DNA of 64,000 nt, from the NCBI GenBank assembly GCA_000169115.1, contig AAVV01000001.1, forward strand, positions 62,001 to 126,000, given 5' to 3'. The notes beneath the pieces were generated by a model. It saw only the letters and a list, made by a program, of their open reading frames with translations, searched no databases and was not told the origin of the DNA. Below are positions 45,826 through 56,926 of the stretch, in pieces (the first letter of the stretch is position 1; each line of letters opens with the position of its first letter). A program made the translations under genes and the position numbers. Source of the DNA: a marine gamma proteobacterium HTCC2080 (GTDB lineage: Bacteria; Pseudomonadota; Gammaproteobacteria; Pseudomonadales; Halieaceae).

Positions 45826-47043
45826 ATGGTGCAGCTTGCTATCGATGACGGCGCACAGGCCTTAGACGCCCAAGAGTTCGAGGAGCTGGTTGTTTCTGCG
45901 GGGGGCAAGCCTGTCGCATTGGTGACGGGGCATCGGCGCTCTCCCACAGCAAAGTTTTTTGTGGGTACAGGCAAGCTTGAAGAAATTCGCATCATCAAAG
46001 AGGCCGAAAATGCCGATCTGGTGGTTTTCAACCATCCGTTATCCCCCTCTCAAGAGCGCAACCTTGAGGCAGCGCTCGAATGTCGGGTCATTGCCCGGAC
46101 GGGGTTAATTCTTGATATTTTTGCTCAGCGTGCGCGAACCCATGAGGGTAAGTTGCAGGTGGAGCTCGCGCAGTTGCAGCATATGAGTACTCGATTGGTT
46201 CGAGGTTGGACCCACCTTGAGCGACAGAAGGGCGGAATTGGTCTCAGGGGGCCGGGCGAAACTCAGCTTGAGACAGATCGACGTTTATTGCGTGTCCGAA
46301 TTAGTGCCATCGAAACCCGTCTGGGCAAGGTTAAAGCCCAGCGCGCGCAAAGCCGCAGGGCCAGAAAGCGAGCGGAACTGCCGTTGGTATCTATCGTAGG
46401 CTATACCAATGCTGGAAAATCGACATTATTTAACCGTTACGCTAGCGCAGATGTTTATGCCGCAGACCAATTATTCGCCACCTTGGACCCGACGTTGCGC
46501 CGCGTTGAAATTCCGCACCTTGGCGATGTTGTCCTCGCCGATACGGTTGGTTTTATTTCTGACTTACCTCACACACTGATTGATGCTTTTAAAGCGACGT
46601 TGGAAGAAACCTTAAACGCCGATTTACTGATACATGTGATCGACGTTTCCGCCGATCAGCGCGAGTATTGGATGTCGGAGGTTGACTTAGTGCTCTCTGA
46701 GATTGGAGCGGGTGATGTCCCTATGCTGTGTGTTTTCAATAAGCTAGATTTGCTCGAGCAACAGCCACGAATTGTTCGAAATGAGGAGGGCTTGCCTACT
46801 GCGGTCTACCTTTCGGCCCGGACAGGTGAGGGGTTGCCACTTTTAGAAGAGGCGCTGAGGGAGCGGTTACAAGATGAAGTATTTGAAGGCGAAGTCGAAT
46901 TGACCCCCAGCCAGGGTAAGCTCCGTGCAGCGCTTTTTGATCTAGGCGCGGTGCTTGATGAGTCGTTTACGGCCTCTGGTAACACCCTTTTAGGGGTTCG
47001 CTTGCCACAAAAAATTTGGAATCGCTTGCAACATCAATATTGA
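45826..47043 (+). CDS. hflX: GTPase HflX
   Basis: 405 residues from the first ATG; the true protein may begin about 21 codons earlier (see the AGGAGG/ATA note). An N-terminal HflX domain is followed by a helical region with RGPGETQLETDRR. The G domain shows GYTNAGKSTLFN, DTVGFISDLPH and NKLDLL. HflX splits stalled or hibernating 70S ribosomes after stress. The gene sits between hfq and hflK as in E. coli. Confidence 0.95.
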   Translation: MVQLAIDDGAQALDAQEFEELVVSAGGKPVALVTGHRRSPTAKFFVGTGKLEEIRIIKEAENADLVVFNHPLSPSQERNLEAALECRVIARTGLILDIFAQRARTHEGKLQVELAQLQHMSTRLVRGWTHLERQKGGIGLRGPGETQLETDRRLLRVRISAIETRLGKVKAQRAQSRRARKRAELPLVSIVGYTNAGKSTLFNRYASADVYAADQLFATLDPTLRRVEIPHLGDVVLADTVGFISDLPHTLIDAFKATLEETLNADLLIHVIDVSADQREYWMSEVDLVLSEIGAGDVPMLCVFNKLDLLEQQPRIVRNEEGLPTAVYLSARTGEGLPLLEEALRERLQDEVFEGEVELTPSQGKLRAALFDLGAVLDESFTASGNTLLGVRLPQKIWNRLQHQY

Positions 47044-47086
47044 GTCCCCATGTCGTTAGGTACACACGGCCAATTTTGCTAGACTG

Positions 47087-47102
47087 TAGTGGTCAACCAC
47101 TA
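47087..47102 (+). promoter_or_regulatory. Inverted repeat in the hflK leader
   Basis: TAGTGG (47087-47092), loop TCAA, CCACTA (47097-47102). Perfect 6-base stem placed just before the AAGGAA ribosome site of hflK, where it could hide or present the start, or serve as an operator. Confidence 0.4.
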
Positions 47103-47113
47103 AGGAATAAACC

Positions 47114-48289
47114 ATGTCATGGAATGAGCCCGGGGGCGGCAACAACCGACCTCGCGATCCGTGGGGCGGCAACGATCAGGGACCTCCTGATCTTGATGAA
47201 GCCCTGAAAAAGCTGCAACAGCGACTATCTTCCCTTTTTGGGGGCCGCGGTGGCGGTAGTGGTGCTGGCAGTTCCGGCGGCTCCGGTGGACGCATGTCGG
47301 GGGCGCTGCTGGGAGTTATTGCGGCCGGTGTTATCACCGTATGGGCGCTTCTAGGCTTTTATCAGCTGGACGAGCAGGAGCGTGCCATCGTTTTGCGGTT
47401 TGGAAAGTATGCGGGAACCATGCAGCCGGGTTTGCAGTGGAATCCCCCTTTGATCGACGAAGTGATCAAAGTGAATACAACCAAAATCCGCGCAGCTCAA
47501 GTTAGGGAAGTGATGCTCACGCAAGATGAGAACATTGTTGAGGTCACCATGTCTTTGCAATACATCATTGATGACCCTGAAAAGTTTGTGTTGGAAGTTC
47601 GAGACCCCGAAGTATCCTTGCAACATGCGGCCCAAAGTGCCCTTCGTCACGTTGTCGGCGACAGCACAATGGACCTGGTACTAACCGAGGGTCGTGCGGC
47701 CATTGCGGGCGATGTTCGCGATCGACTTCAAACTTACTTAGACACTTACGGAACCGGTATACGAGTGAGCAAGATCAACATTGACGAGGGCAAGCCACCG
47801 GCACAGGTGCAGGGCGCTTTCGATGATGTTATTAAAGCTCGTGAGGACGAGGAGCGGGTGAAGAACGAAGCGCAATCCTATGCGAATGGCATCGTTCCGG
47901 AAGCTCGAGGCCGAGCGCAGCGAGTTTTTGAAGAAGCTAGCGCCTATCAGCAACAGGTTATGGCTCAGGCTGAGGGTGAAGCGTCTCGCTTTACACAGCT
48001 TCTCGCTGAATATGAGAAGTCGCCCAAAGTCACCCGTGATCGGTTGTATCTCGATGCCATGCAGACTGTAATGGCCAACACCAATAAGGTCTTAGTCGAT
48101 GTTGAAGGCGGCAATAATGTAATGTATCTGCCCCTCGATAAACTCGCCCGACCTTCTGGGGTTGGTGCTGCGTCGGGAAGTTCTCGAAGTGGGTTGAGTG
48201 AGCGCGACCTTCGCGACATTACTGAACGTCTCAAACAGGAGTTCCGTCGAGATATCGATGTGAACGACACCCGAAGGAGTACTCGCTAA
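47114..48289 (+). CDS. hflK: Membrane protease regulator HflK
   Basis: 391 residues. A glycine-rich cytoplasmic N-terminus (about 1-65) leads to one membrane helix (ALLGVIAAGVITVWALLGF). The SPFH/band 7 domain follows, with EQERAIVLRFGKY and the long helical segment rich in Ala/Glu. HflK and HflC form a cage around the FtsH protease in the inner membrane and periplasm. It ends TAATG, sharing one base with hflC. Confidence 0.96.
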   Translation: MSWNEPGGGNNRPRDPWGGNDQGPPDLDEALKKLQQRLSSLFGGRGGGSGAGSSGGSGGRMSGALLGVIAAGVITVWALLGFYQLDEQERAIVLRFGKYAGTMQPGLQWNPPLIDEVIKVNTTKIRAAQVREVMLTQDENIVEVTMSLQYIIDDPEKFVLEVRDPEVSLQHAAQSALRHVVGDSTMDLVLTEGRAAIAGDVRDRLQTYLDTYGTGIRVSKINIDEGKPPAQVQGAFDDVIKAREDEERVKNEAQSYANGIVPEARGRAQRVFEEASAYQQQVMAQAEGEASRFTQLLAEYEKSPKVTRDRLYLDAMQTVMANTNKVLVDVEGGNNVMYLPLDKLARPSGVGAASGSSRSGLSERDLRDITERLKQEFRRDIDVNDTRRSTR

Positions 48290-49176
48290 TGACAGTTAAG
48301 CAGCTTTGGGGCGGCATACTCCTCGCCCTCGTTGTCATAGTGGCGTCGAACTCACTGTACGTCGTGAAAGAGACTCAGCGCGGTGTGTTGCTGAAGTTCG
48401 GTGAAGTCGTCAATCCTAATTTGCAACCGGGTATCCACATCAAAGTACCGTTTGTTAACAACGTGCGTTTGTTCGACGGACGAATACTGACAGTAGATTC
48501 GCCTGCTGAGCGCTTTTTCACCCAAGAGAAAAAAGCACTGATTGTCGATTCTTATGCCAAGTTCCGAGTACTCGATACGGCTACCTACTACACCGCAACA
48601 AACGGTGAAGAGGCGCGTGCTGCTGGGCTCTTAGCGCAGCGCATCAACGATGGCCTACGTAACGAAGTCGCGGTTCGCACGGTGCAAGAGGTTGTGTCCG
48701 GCTCGCGAGACGAGGTGATGGAATCCATCACACGGAGGCTTTCTGAAGTAGCTGCTACCGAGTTGGGCGTGGAAGTTATTGATGTTCGCGTCAAAAAGAT
48801 CGATTTGCCGCCCGATGTTTCTGACTCGGTTTACCGTCGGATGAACGCCGAGCGGGAGAAGGAGGCACGGGAATTACGTTCAGAGGGCCAGGAGCTCGCT
48901 GAGGGAATCCGCGCTTCGGCAGATCGCGAAGTCACTGTGCTCGAGGCCAACGCGTTTAGAGAAGCTGAAATGGTTCGAGGTTTGGGAGATGCTGAGGCAA
49001 CGCGTATCTACGCGGACGCCTACAATCAAGACCCTGAATTTTATGCCTTCGTCCGCAGCCTCAAGGCCTACCAAGAGACCTTCAATGCGGGTAGCGACAT
49101 TATGCTAATCGAGCCTGATAATCAGTTTTATCAGTACTTGAGAAGCCAGAACGCCGGCAGCAAGTCTGGCAAGTAA
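48289..49176 (+). CDS. hflC: Membrane protease regulator HflC
   Basis: 295 residues. An N-terminal membrane helix (GGILLALVVIVASNSLYVV) is followed by the SPFH domain with ETQRGVLLKFGEV and LQPGIHIKVPFV. The C-terminal coiled segment includes REKEARELRSEGQE and the motif GLGDAEATRIYADAYN. It partners HflK around FtsH. The start overlaps the hflK stop by one base; hisZ follows after eight bases. Confidence 0.96.
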   Translation: MTVKQLWGGILLALVVIVASNSLYVVKETQRGVLLKFGEVVNPNLQPGIHIKVPFVNNVRLFDGRILTVDSPAERFFTQEKKALIVDSYAKFRVLDTATYYTATNGEEARAAGLLAQRINDGLRNEVAVRTVQEVVSGSRDEVMESITRRLSEVAATELGVEVIDVRVKKIDLPPDVSDSVYRRMNAEREKEARELRSEGQELAEGIRASADREVTVLEANAFREAEMVRGLGDAEATRIYADAYNQDPEFYAFVRSLKAYQETFNAGSDIMLIEPDNQFYQYLRSQNAGSKSGK

Positions 49177-49184
49177 GTCTAGTT

Positions 49185-51664
<2,480 letters not shown>

Positions 51665-51667
51665 ATC

Positions 51668-52432
51668 GTGTTATTAGCCACTAAACTTCTCTCATTATTG
51701 ATTTATCCGCTGTCGTTGGGGATGTTGCTACTGCTGATTGCGGTCATTTCAGGGGCGATTGGACGCAGGGGTTTAAGCTGGCTTATGACGCTGCTGGGCT
51801 TCTTGGTTATTTATTTCCCGGCGACTGAGTTTGGCTCTGAAGCGTTAATGCAGCCCTTAGAGGGGCGCCACCCCGCATTCTCACCCGAGGAGTTGCCTGC
51901 AGCTCAAGCTATCGTTTTATTGGGTGGTGCTAGCAACGGGGCGGCGCGTTTTGGCCGGGGTGCGGATCTCAACGATGCCGCGGATCGCGTGATGTTTGCT
52001 GCAGAACTTTATTTTGCCGGTAAAGCCCCGATCATCCTTATTTCAGGGGGCGCTCCTGAGACTATGCAACCTGAAGCTGAGCTTCTCGCGCAGCAGTTGC
52101 AAGCGTTGCAAATACCGCGCAAGCAACTGCTTTTAGAGACCCAGAGCCGCACGACCTTCGACAACGCGGTTATGGCGGGTGAAATGCTCAAAAACGCCGG
52201 GTTACAGCATATTCTATTGGTCACTAGCGGCGCACATATGCGGCGCTCTTTGGCGTTGTTTGAAAGGCAGGGGCTGCAGGTGACCGCAGCCGCGACAGAT
52301 CATCAAATTCCAAAGTTTTCAGATCCTTATATACCCGGCTGGATACCAACTTACGCGCGGCTTGCGCGCTCTAGCCGCGCGATTCACGAGTGGGTCGGTT
52401 ACTGGGCCTATGACAACTCCGGTAAGTTATAA
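51668..52432 (+). CDS. YdcF/SanA/ElyC-family membrane protein (DUF218)
   Basis: 254 residues, GTG start three bases after the purA stop. Two hydrophobic helices span about 5-50, followed by a DUF218 domain with AIVLLGGAS, a central ILISGGAPE and LLVTSGAHMRRSL. These match the Rossmann-like family that includes ElyC, involved in peptidoglycan and enterobacterial common antigen lipid-carrier use. The exact role is unknown. Last member of the long plus-strand series. Confidence 0.85.
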   Translation: MLLATKLLSLLIYPLSLGMLLLLIAVISGAIGRRGLSWLMTLLGFLVIYFPATEFGSEALMQPLEGRHPAFSPEELPAAQAIVLLGGASNGAARFGRGADLNDAADRVMFAAELYFAGKAPIILISGGAPETMQPEAELLAQQLQALQIPRKQLLLETQSRTTFDNAVMAGEMLKNAGLQHILLVTSGAHMRRSLALFERQGLQVTAAATDHQIPKFSDPYIPGWIPTYARLARSSRAIHEWVGYWAYDNSGKL

Positions 52433-52441
52433 CCCAGCTCA

Positions 52442-52906
52442 TCAAATAAACTGAAGCTTCATGTCGCTATAGCTTGAACCCGTCCAGCGTTTGAAGGCTC
52501 GGTAAAAACTGTTGACCTCGGCATAGCCAAGCTTCCAAGCCAATGTTTTACCGGGCACCCAGTGATCCTCGAGTTGGCACTCGCAATGGTACTGACGCAC
52601 TTGGTCCAGCAGCTCCTGATAACTTATGTTGTCGACTCGCAGCCTTCGGCGCAGGGTTGTGGGGCTAATGCTCAATTCATCGGCAATATGTTCAGAGCGA
52701 AGACGACTGAGGTCTCCAGTTATTAACAGGCTAAGCACTCGCAGTGTGGTTTGTGAAAAAGAGGCTGCAGGTCGTTGCGTGACACGTTGGACCTGTTCTT
52801 GATTGATTTCTGGCTTTGGAACGTTAACCCGGATAACCCGCTGGGTGCGGGAAAGAGAATCTCTGGAGGTTTCTGTATAGAGCTGGGGGTGTCTTCTAGT
52901 TTCCAT
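52442..52906 (-). CDS. Short AraC-type DNA-binding protein
   Basis: 154 residues. Residues about 55-150 form the two helix-turn-helix motifs of an AraC/XylS domain (HIADELSISPTTLRRRL, then KLGYAEVNSFYRAFKRWTG). Full-length members carry a sensor domain of 150 or more residues, which is missing. The first 50 residues are basic and unstructured. It may be a stand-alone DNA-binding domain or a shortened regulator. No frameshift remnant is evident upstream. It converges on the YdcF-like gene; the target is unknown. Confidence 0.85.
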   Translation of the reverse strand: METRRHPQLYTETSRDSLSRTQRVIRVNVPKPEINQEQVQRVTQRPAASFSQTTLRVLSLLITGDLSRLRSEHIADELSISPTTLRRRLRVDNISYQELLDQVRQYHCECQLEDHWVPGKTLAWKLGYAEVNSFYRAFKRWTGSSYSDMKLQFI

Positions 52907-53066
52907 AGTGCGCGTCCTTGCGGTTATGAAGTTTTGTTACGGCAAGAGCAATTGCCTGCCGCGATTGTCGATCGGGCACCTTCCTTGGTAGCCGTCTTGT
53001 GTAGATTAGGCTGCTTTTAAATAATTACCAGCGATTTGCCATGATCTGCCTGTTTTTGATGGCAAG

Positions 53067-55001
53067 TCACCGCGTTAGCTTGGCGTTGTGCAAGACCTGA
53101 TTGGGTAAGGGGCAGTCCATGACGGCCGCAATGGCCTTAATGAGTGTGAGTTCCTTAGGTGAAATTTGGCCATCTTGCTCAGCGACCTTAATAAGAGCCT
53201 TGAGTATGGTGACCTTTAGCAGCGGGTAGCAGTTTGCAAGTTGCTCAATAGCTTTTCCAAATTGCTGTACGCCCATTGCTTCCGCTGCTGGCATAACGAG
53301 CGGGAGGCCAATGATTTGCAACCCAGATCGGAAGGATGCGTCAGTATCGCCGTGCCCCAACAGCGCGAGGGTACCCAGCGCAACCGCCAGTGATTCGCTG
53401 ACAGCCTTCAGTTGGGCATGCTGGGGACTTGATGACCGCTTAACAAAATGCGGATCAAGATAGTGCCGTACTAATTGATAAAGACACCATTCAAAAAGCT
53501 CGATTTGCCCATCGGCTTTGACGAAGTTAATTAACAGCCCTTTGAATTGATGGTATTGCGGCGGGGATAGGGTCTTTAGGGTGGGAAGGCACAGTTCTAT
53601 TATTGGTAGTCGTAATTCCGGCTTCAAGTGCTGAAGTTCTCTACCTCGTTCAACAACCAAAGCCTCCAGCCCTGAAATCTTTGCCGCCTCAATTGCCGCG
53701 CGTTGCTTTCCCGGGTTGTTCTCATGCCAGAGCAGCGCTAATAGTAAGCTCATCGCGCCCAGTGGCTCCCGGGCTTCTTCGACGATTGCAGCTGTCAGAT
53801 CGGCAGGGGGTTGGTCAAGTGAGGTGGCCGGCAATGCCTGTTGATTGGAGGCAGCGATACTGCCCATTTCTGGCGCCATGGCCGAGGGCAGGGCTGCTGC
53901 CAAACTGCGCTGAGCCTGCGCCATACCGGTTTCACTATTAGCTTCAGCTTCGGGAAAACTGAGGTTATTTTTACGTGTTATAAACTCTCCGTTCCAATGT
54001 GGATCAACCCGACGGATACGGTTTTCCAGTGGGGGGTGGGTGGCAAACATAAGCCATAAACGATGTTTTACTTGGCCAAAAAATAGGTGCGACATTTCCT
54101 CAGCACGGGCGGTGTCTACCAAAGTACCCGGTGTGTAACCTCCAATTACTTTCAGTGCGTCGCTGATGCCGCTTGGGTTGCGGGTAAACTGCACCGAGGA
54201 GGCGTCAGCTAGATACTCTTTTTGCTTAGAAATGGCGGATTTAATAAGGCCTGCCATGACACCGCCCAGTAGTCCGACAAGATATAAAACGAGGCCAACT
54301 AACAGCAGGCCGATAGTATTGTTATTACTACTCTTCGTGCTCCTGCGTGCTCGATGTGAGACGGCGCTACGCATTAAAAGTGCGCCCATATCCCCAATAA
54401 AAGTAATGCCTCGCAACATCGCCATGAGCCGTATGCTCAAGCGCATATCGCCATTTAGAATGTGGCTAAATTCATGCCCAATAACGCCTTGTAGCTCATC
54501 TCGGGTCAGCTGGGTCAGGGCGCCCTGGGTAATTGCCACCACCGCATCTCCCGGTGAAATACCTGCTGCAAAGGCATTGATACCCGGTTCTTTATCGAGG
54601 ATATACAGTGGAGGCACCGGCATATTGGCGGCCAAAGCGATTTCTTGAATGACATTCTGGGCCCGTCGCTCCAGAGGGTTCTCGGTGTTTGAGCATACTG
54701 GTCTTGCGCCCAAGGCCTCGGCCACACAGCGACCGCCCTGAGAGAAACGAATCCAGTTATAGAGGACGACAGCGCCAATCACGACAATTAGCGCGATGCT
54801 AACAAGTAAAGTAAGCCTGATATCAAGATCGCTTAACTCGAATGTTGTGGGATCGCCACTTTCCAACGTTTGGGAAGCTGTCAGCACGAAGGCGAGGAAG
54901 ATATTGATGACAGTGATCAAAAGGAGGACTGCCAAAACGAAAAGCGCTGTCAGCAGACGCGTATTGCGTCGCGCAATCTCCTGATCATGGAAGAAATCCA
55001 C
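53067..55001 (-). CDS. HtpX-like M48 membrane metalloprotease
   Basis: 644 residues, much longer than HtpX (about 290). Two N-terminal membrane helices (about 18-38 and 68-88) precede the peptidase domain with HEFSHILNGD and two more hydrophobic stretches near 225-250. ATHPPLENRI ends the catalytic part. The C-terminal 280 residues are cytoplasmic-looking helix with a TerB-like feel (AEQDGQISPKELTLIKAIAAVM). It is 13 bases after lemA, the usual pairing in this protein type. Confidence 0.88.
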   Translation of the reverse strand: MDFFHDQEIARRNTRLLTALFVLAVLLLITVINIFLAFVLTASQTLESGDPTTFELSDLDIRLTLLVSIALIVVIGAVVLYNWIRFSQGGRCVAEALGARPVCSNTENPLERRAQNVIQEIALAANMPVPPLYILDKEPGINAFAAGISPGDAVVAITQGALTQLTRDELQGVIGHEFSHILNGDMRLSIRLMAMLRGITFIGDMGALLMRSAVSHRARRSTKSSNNNTIGLLLVGLVLYLVGLLGGVMAGLIKSAISKQKEYLADASSVQFTRNPSGISDALKVIGGYTPGTLVDTARAEEMSHLFFGQVKHRLWLMFATHPPLENRIRRVDPHWNGEFITRKNNLSFPEAEANSETGMAQAQRSLAAALPSAMAPEMGSIAASNQQALPATSLDQPPADLTAAIVEEAREPLGAMSLLLALLWHENNPGKQRAAIEAAKISGLEALVVERGRELQHLKPELRLPIIELCLPTLKTLSPPQYHQFKGLLINFVKADGQIELFEWCLYQLVRHYLDPHFVKRSSSPQHAQLKAVSESLAVALGTLALLGHGDTDASFRSGLQIIGLPLVMPAAEAMGVQQFGKAIEQLANCYPLLKVTILKALIKVAEQDGQISPKELTLIKAIAAVMDCPLPNQVLHNAKLTR

Positions 55002-55014
55002 AGTTTAGTATCGC

Positions 55015-55614
55015 TCAGGAAAAACTAATGCTGGGGGCATCCTGAATGACAGCGCTGTCGGCAAACTCTAGCAGTGTGGCATCTTCTCGGTGCCCAAAAG
55101 CATTACCGATAATCATGTTTGGGAAACTCTGCCGGTAGGTGTTGTAGCTCATCACAGAGTCATTGAACCCCTGACGGGCAAAGGCCACCCTGTTTTCAGT
55201 TGAGGTGAGTTCCTCAGAGAGCTGTTGCATATTCTCGCTGGCCTTAAGGTCTGGGTAAGCTTCCATCACTACGTTGAGCTTGCCCATAGCCGCTCCCAAC
55301 GCGCTTTCTGCACCTGCAAGGTTCTTGATTGATCCTGAATCAATTCCGCTATCCCCGACGGCCTTTAGCGCTGAAGCGGCTTCATTACGTGCTTCCACTA
55401 CCGCTGCGAGGGTCTCTCTCTCATGGCTCAGATAGCCTTTTGCACTTTCTACCAAGTTGGGGATTAGATCGTAGCGGCGCTTTAGCTGAACCTCAATTTG
55501 CGCAAAGGCGTTTTTATAGCGGTTAGACAAGGCCACAAGCTGGTTGTAGATCGCTATCCCCCAAATGAGCAATATGGCAATCGTTGAAATGAGAATAATG
55601 AGCGTGGTACTCAT
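55015..55614 (-). CDS. lemA: LemA family protein
   Basis: 199 residues from the ATG with an AGGA ribosome site eight bases upstream; an earlier start is too close to that site. One N-terminal membrane helix (TLIILISTIAILLIWGIAIYN) is followed by a long helical domain with LIPNLVESAKGYLSHERETL and the conserved end YNTYRQSFPNMI. LemA proteins are partners of HtpX-like proteases; their molecular role is not established. Confidence 0.93.
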   Translation of the reverse strand: MSTTLIILISTIAILLIWGIAIYNQLVALSNRYKNAFAQIEVQLKRRYDLIPNLVESAKGYLSHERETLAAVVEARNEAASALKAVGDSGIDSGSIKNLAGAESALGAAMGKLNVVMEAYPDLKASENMQQLSEELTSTENRVAFARQGFNDSVMSYNTYRQSFPNMIIGNAFGHREDATLLEFADSAVIQDAPSISFS

Positions 55615-55809
55615 AATATGCATCCTAAAGGTTTGGCAGCAGCTCTATAGAGTAGCGCTGCTTTTTAGCCGCGTCTAACTTGGCGGCGCCAGAAAAGTAT
55701 ATGGCGCGAATTTGAGGCTCAAAAATCGCTGTTTTTTTATCATTAGCAACCCGAAAAATTTTATCGGGAGTGCTCACTCATTTCTCTGTTGTTGTAGAAG
55801 GCTGCTTAT

Positions 55810-56646
55810 TTACCCTTCAGAAGCCGATTTCTCTGCCCAGTATTGGCTGACAGTTTGGGCTCCAAAGTCGGCAACTGCTCCAAAAAATGTCTCGGGATCG
55901 GCATGACGCATTTGTGCCAATCCCAGCTCCATTTCTTTGGCAAAAATAAGTTCAGGCAGGTCGTCTTCTACCGCCGCTAATATGGCCTTTGCACAATCGA
56001 GAGGGTCATCACCCGCATCGATAATCTCGTCGGATAAACCGCGTCGGTCACCGTCACCGGTGATGGCATTGCGGGCGACGTCGGTGGCGACGGAACCTGG
56101 TAGTATGTTGGTGACCCGAATCTTGTGCGGTTTATCGACCTCGCTGCGTAGCGCATCCATGTAGCCGATGAGACCATGTTTTGCAGCGCAATAAGCGGTT
56201 CGCAGAGGCGCACCTATGCGACCCGCTACAGAGCTTATTGCCACAATATGGCCGCCCCCAGCATCGGCCATACGCCGCAGCTGCAGCTGCGTCAGCCAAA
56301 TGGGCGCAATAAGGTCAACGTTGATAAGTTCGGTATAGATTTCTGGTTTTGCATCAATGGCGATACAGCGCTGGCTAATACCCGCGTTGTTAATCAGAAT
56401 ATCTACCCGACTTCGCCATGCCCATGCACGGCCCACGATATCAGCGAGTTGATCATAGTCGGTGACCTCAAAGGGTAATACCAAGCAATCTACGGGTAAT
56501 TCGTCTGCAAGTTCTTGCAATGCGCCTTCACGGCGACCTGACAATATAATTGAACAGGGATTCTTCGATGCCTCGATTGCGAGTGCTTTACCGATGCCCG
56601 ACGAGGCGCCTGTAATCCAGAAAACTTTTTGATTTAAATCGGTCAT
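55810..56646 (-). CDS. Short-chain dehydrogenase/reductase
   Basis: 278 residues with the classical Rossmann fold: GASSGIG cofactor loop, NNAG, catalytic Ser in ISSVAGR and the YxxxK motif (YCAAK). The early basic residues (SGRR) hint at NADP(H). The C-terminus resembles the DltE/YqjQ subgroup. Substrate unknown. A perfect FNR-type box lies 195 bases upstream of the start, but no good -10 is placed for it, so regulation is only suggested. Confidence 0.9.
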   Translation of the reverse strand: MTDLNQKVFWITGASSGIGKALAIEASKNPCSIILSGRREGALQELADELPVDCLVLPFEVTDYDQLADIVGRAWAWRSRVDILINNAGISQRCIAIDAKPEIYTELINVDLIAPIWLTQLQLRRMADAGGGHIVAISSVAGRIGAPLRTAYCAAKHGLIGYMDALRSEVDKPHKIRVTNILPGSVATDVARNAITGDGDRRGLSDEIIDAGDDPLDCAKAILAAVEDDLPELIFAKEMELGLAQMRHADPETFFGAVADFGAQTVSQYWAEKSASEG

Positions 56647-56840
56647 ATCAGGATCCTCTTGCTGAGTTTAAGAACTTACGGCTTAAGCATGCACCGGATA
56701 CCCCTCGGCTGCACTGCTGCCTCAATTACGTGATGGCTGTCCGGATAGTAGCTTTCTAGTAGGGAAGGTTAACCTGATCTCGATAATGTCGACCCTTAGG
56801 TCAGATGCACAATTTCAGCACGCTTAGCTCGCGAGCGCTA

Positions 56841-56854
56841 TTGATCTTCATCAA
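56841..56854. promoter_or_regulatory. Perfect FNR/ANR-type binding site
   Basis: TTGATCTTCATCAA matches the TTGAT-N4-ATCAA consensus exactly. It lies in the 280-base gap between the SDR start and the kinase stop. On the plus strand a TATTAC follows at 56871, which could be a -10 for an unannotated transcript running antisense into the kinase gene. On the minus strand it could control the SDR through a long leader. Nothing else is recognised in the gap. Confidence 0.55.
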
Positions 56855-56926
56855 ATATCTGTGCCTGAGATATTACCCACCCCGAAAAGAAATGTAGCGA
56901 AAGGACTGATTATCTATAAACGTACG

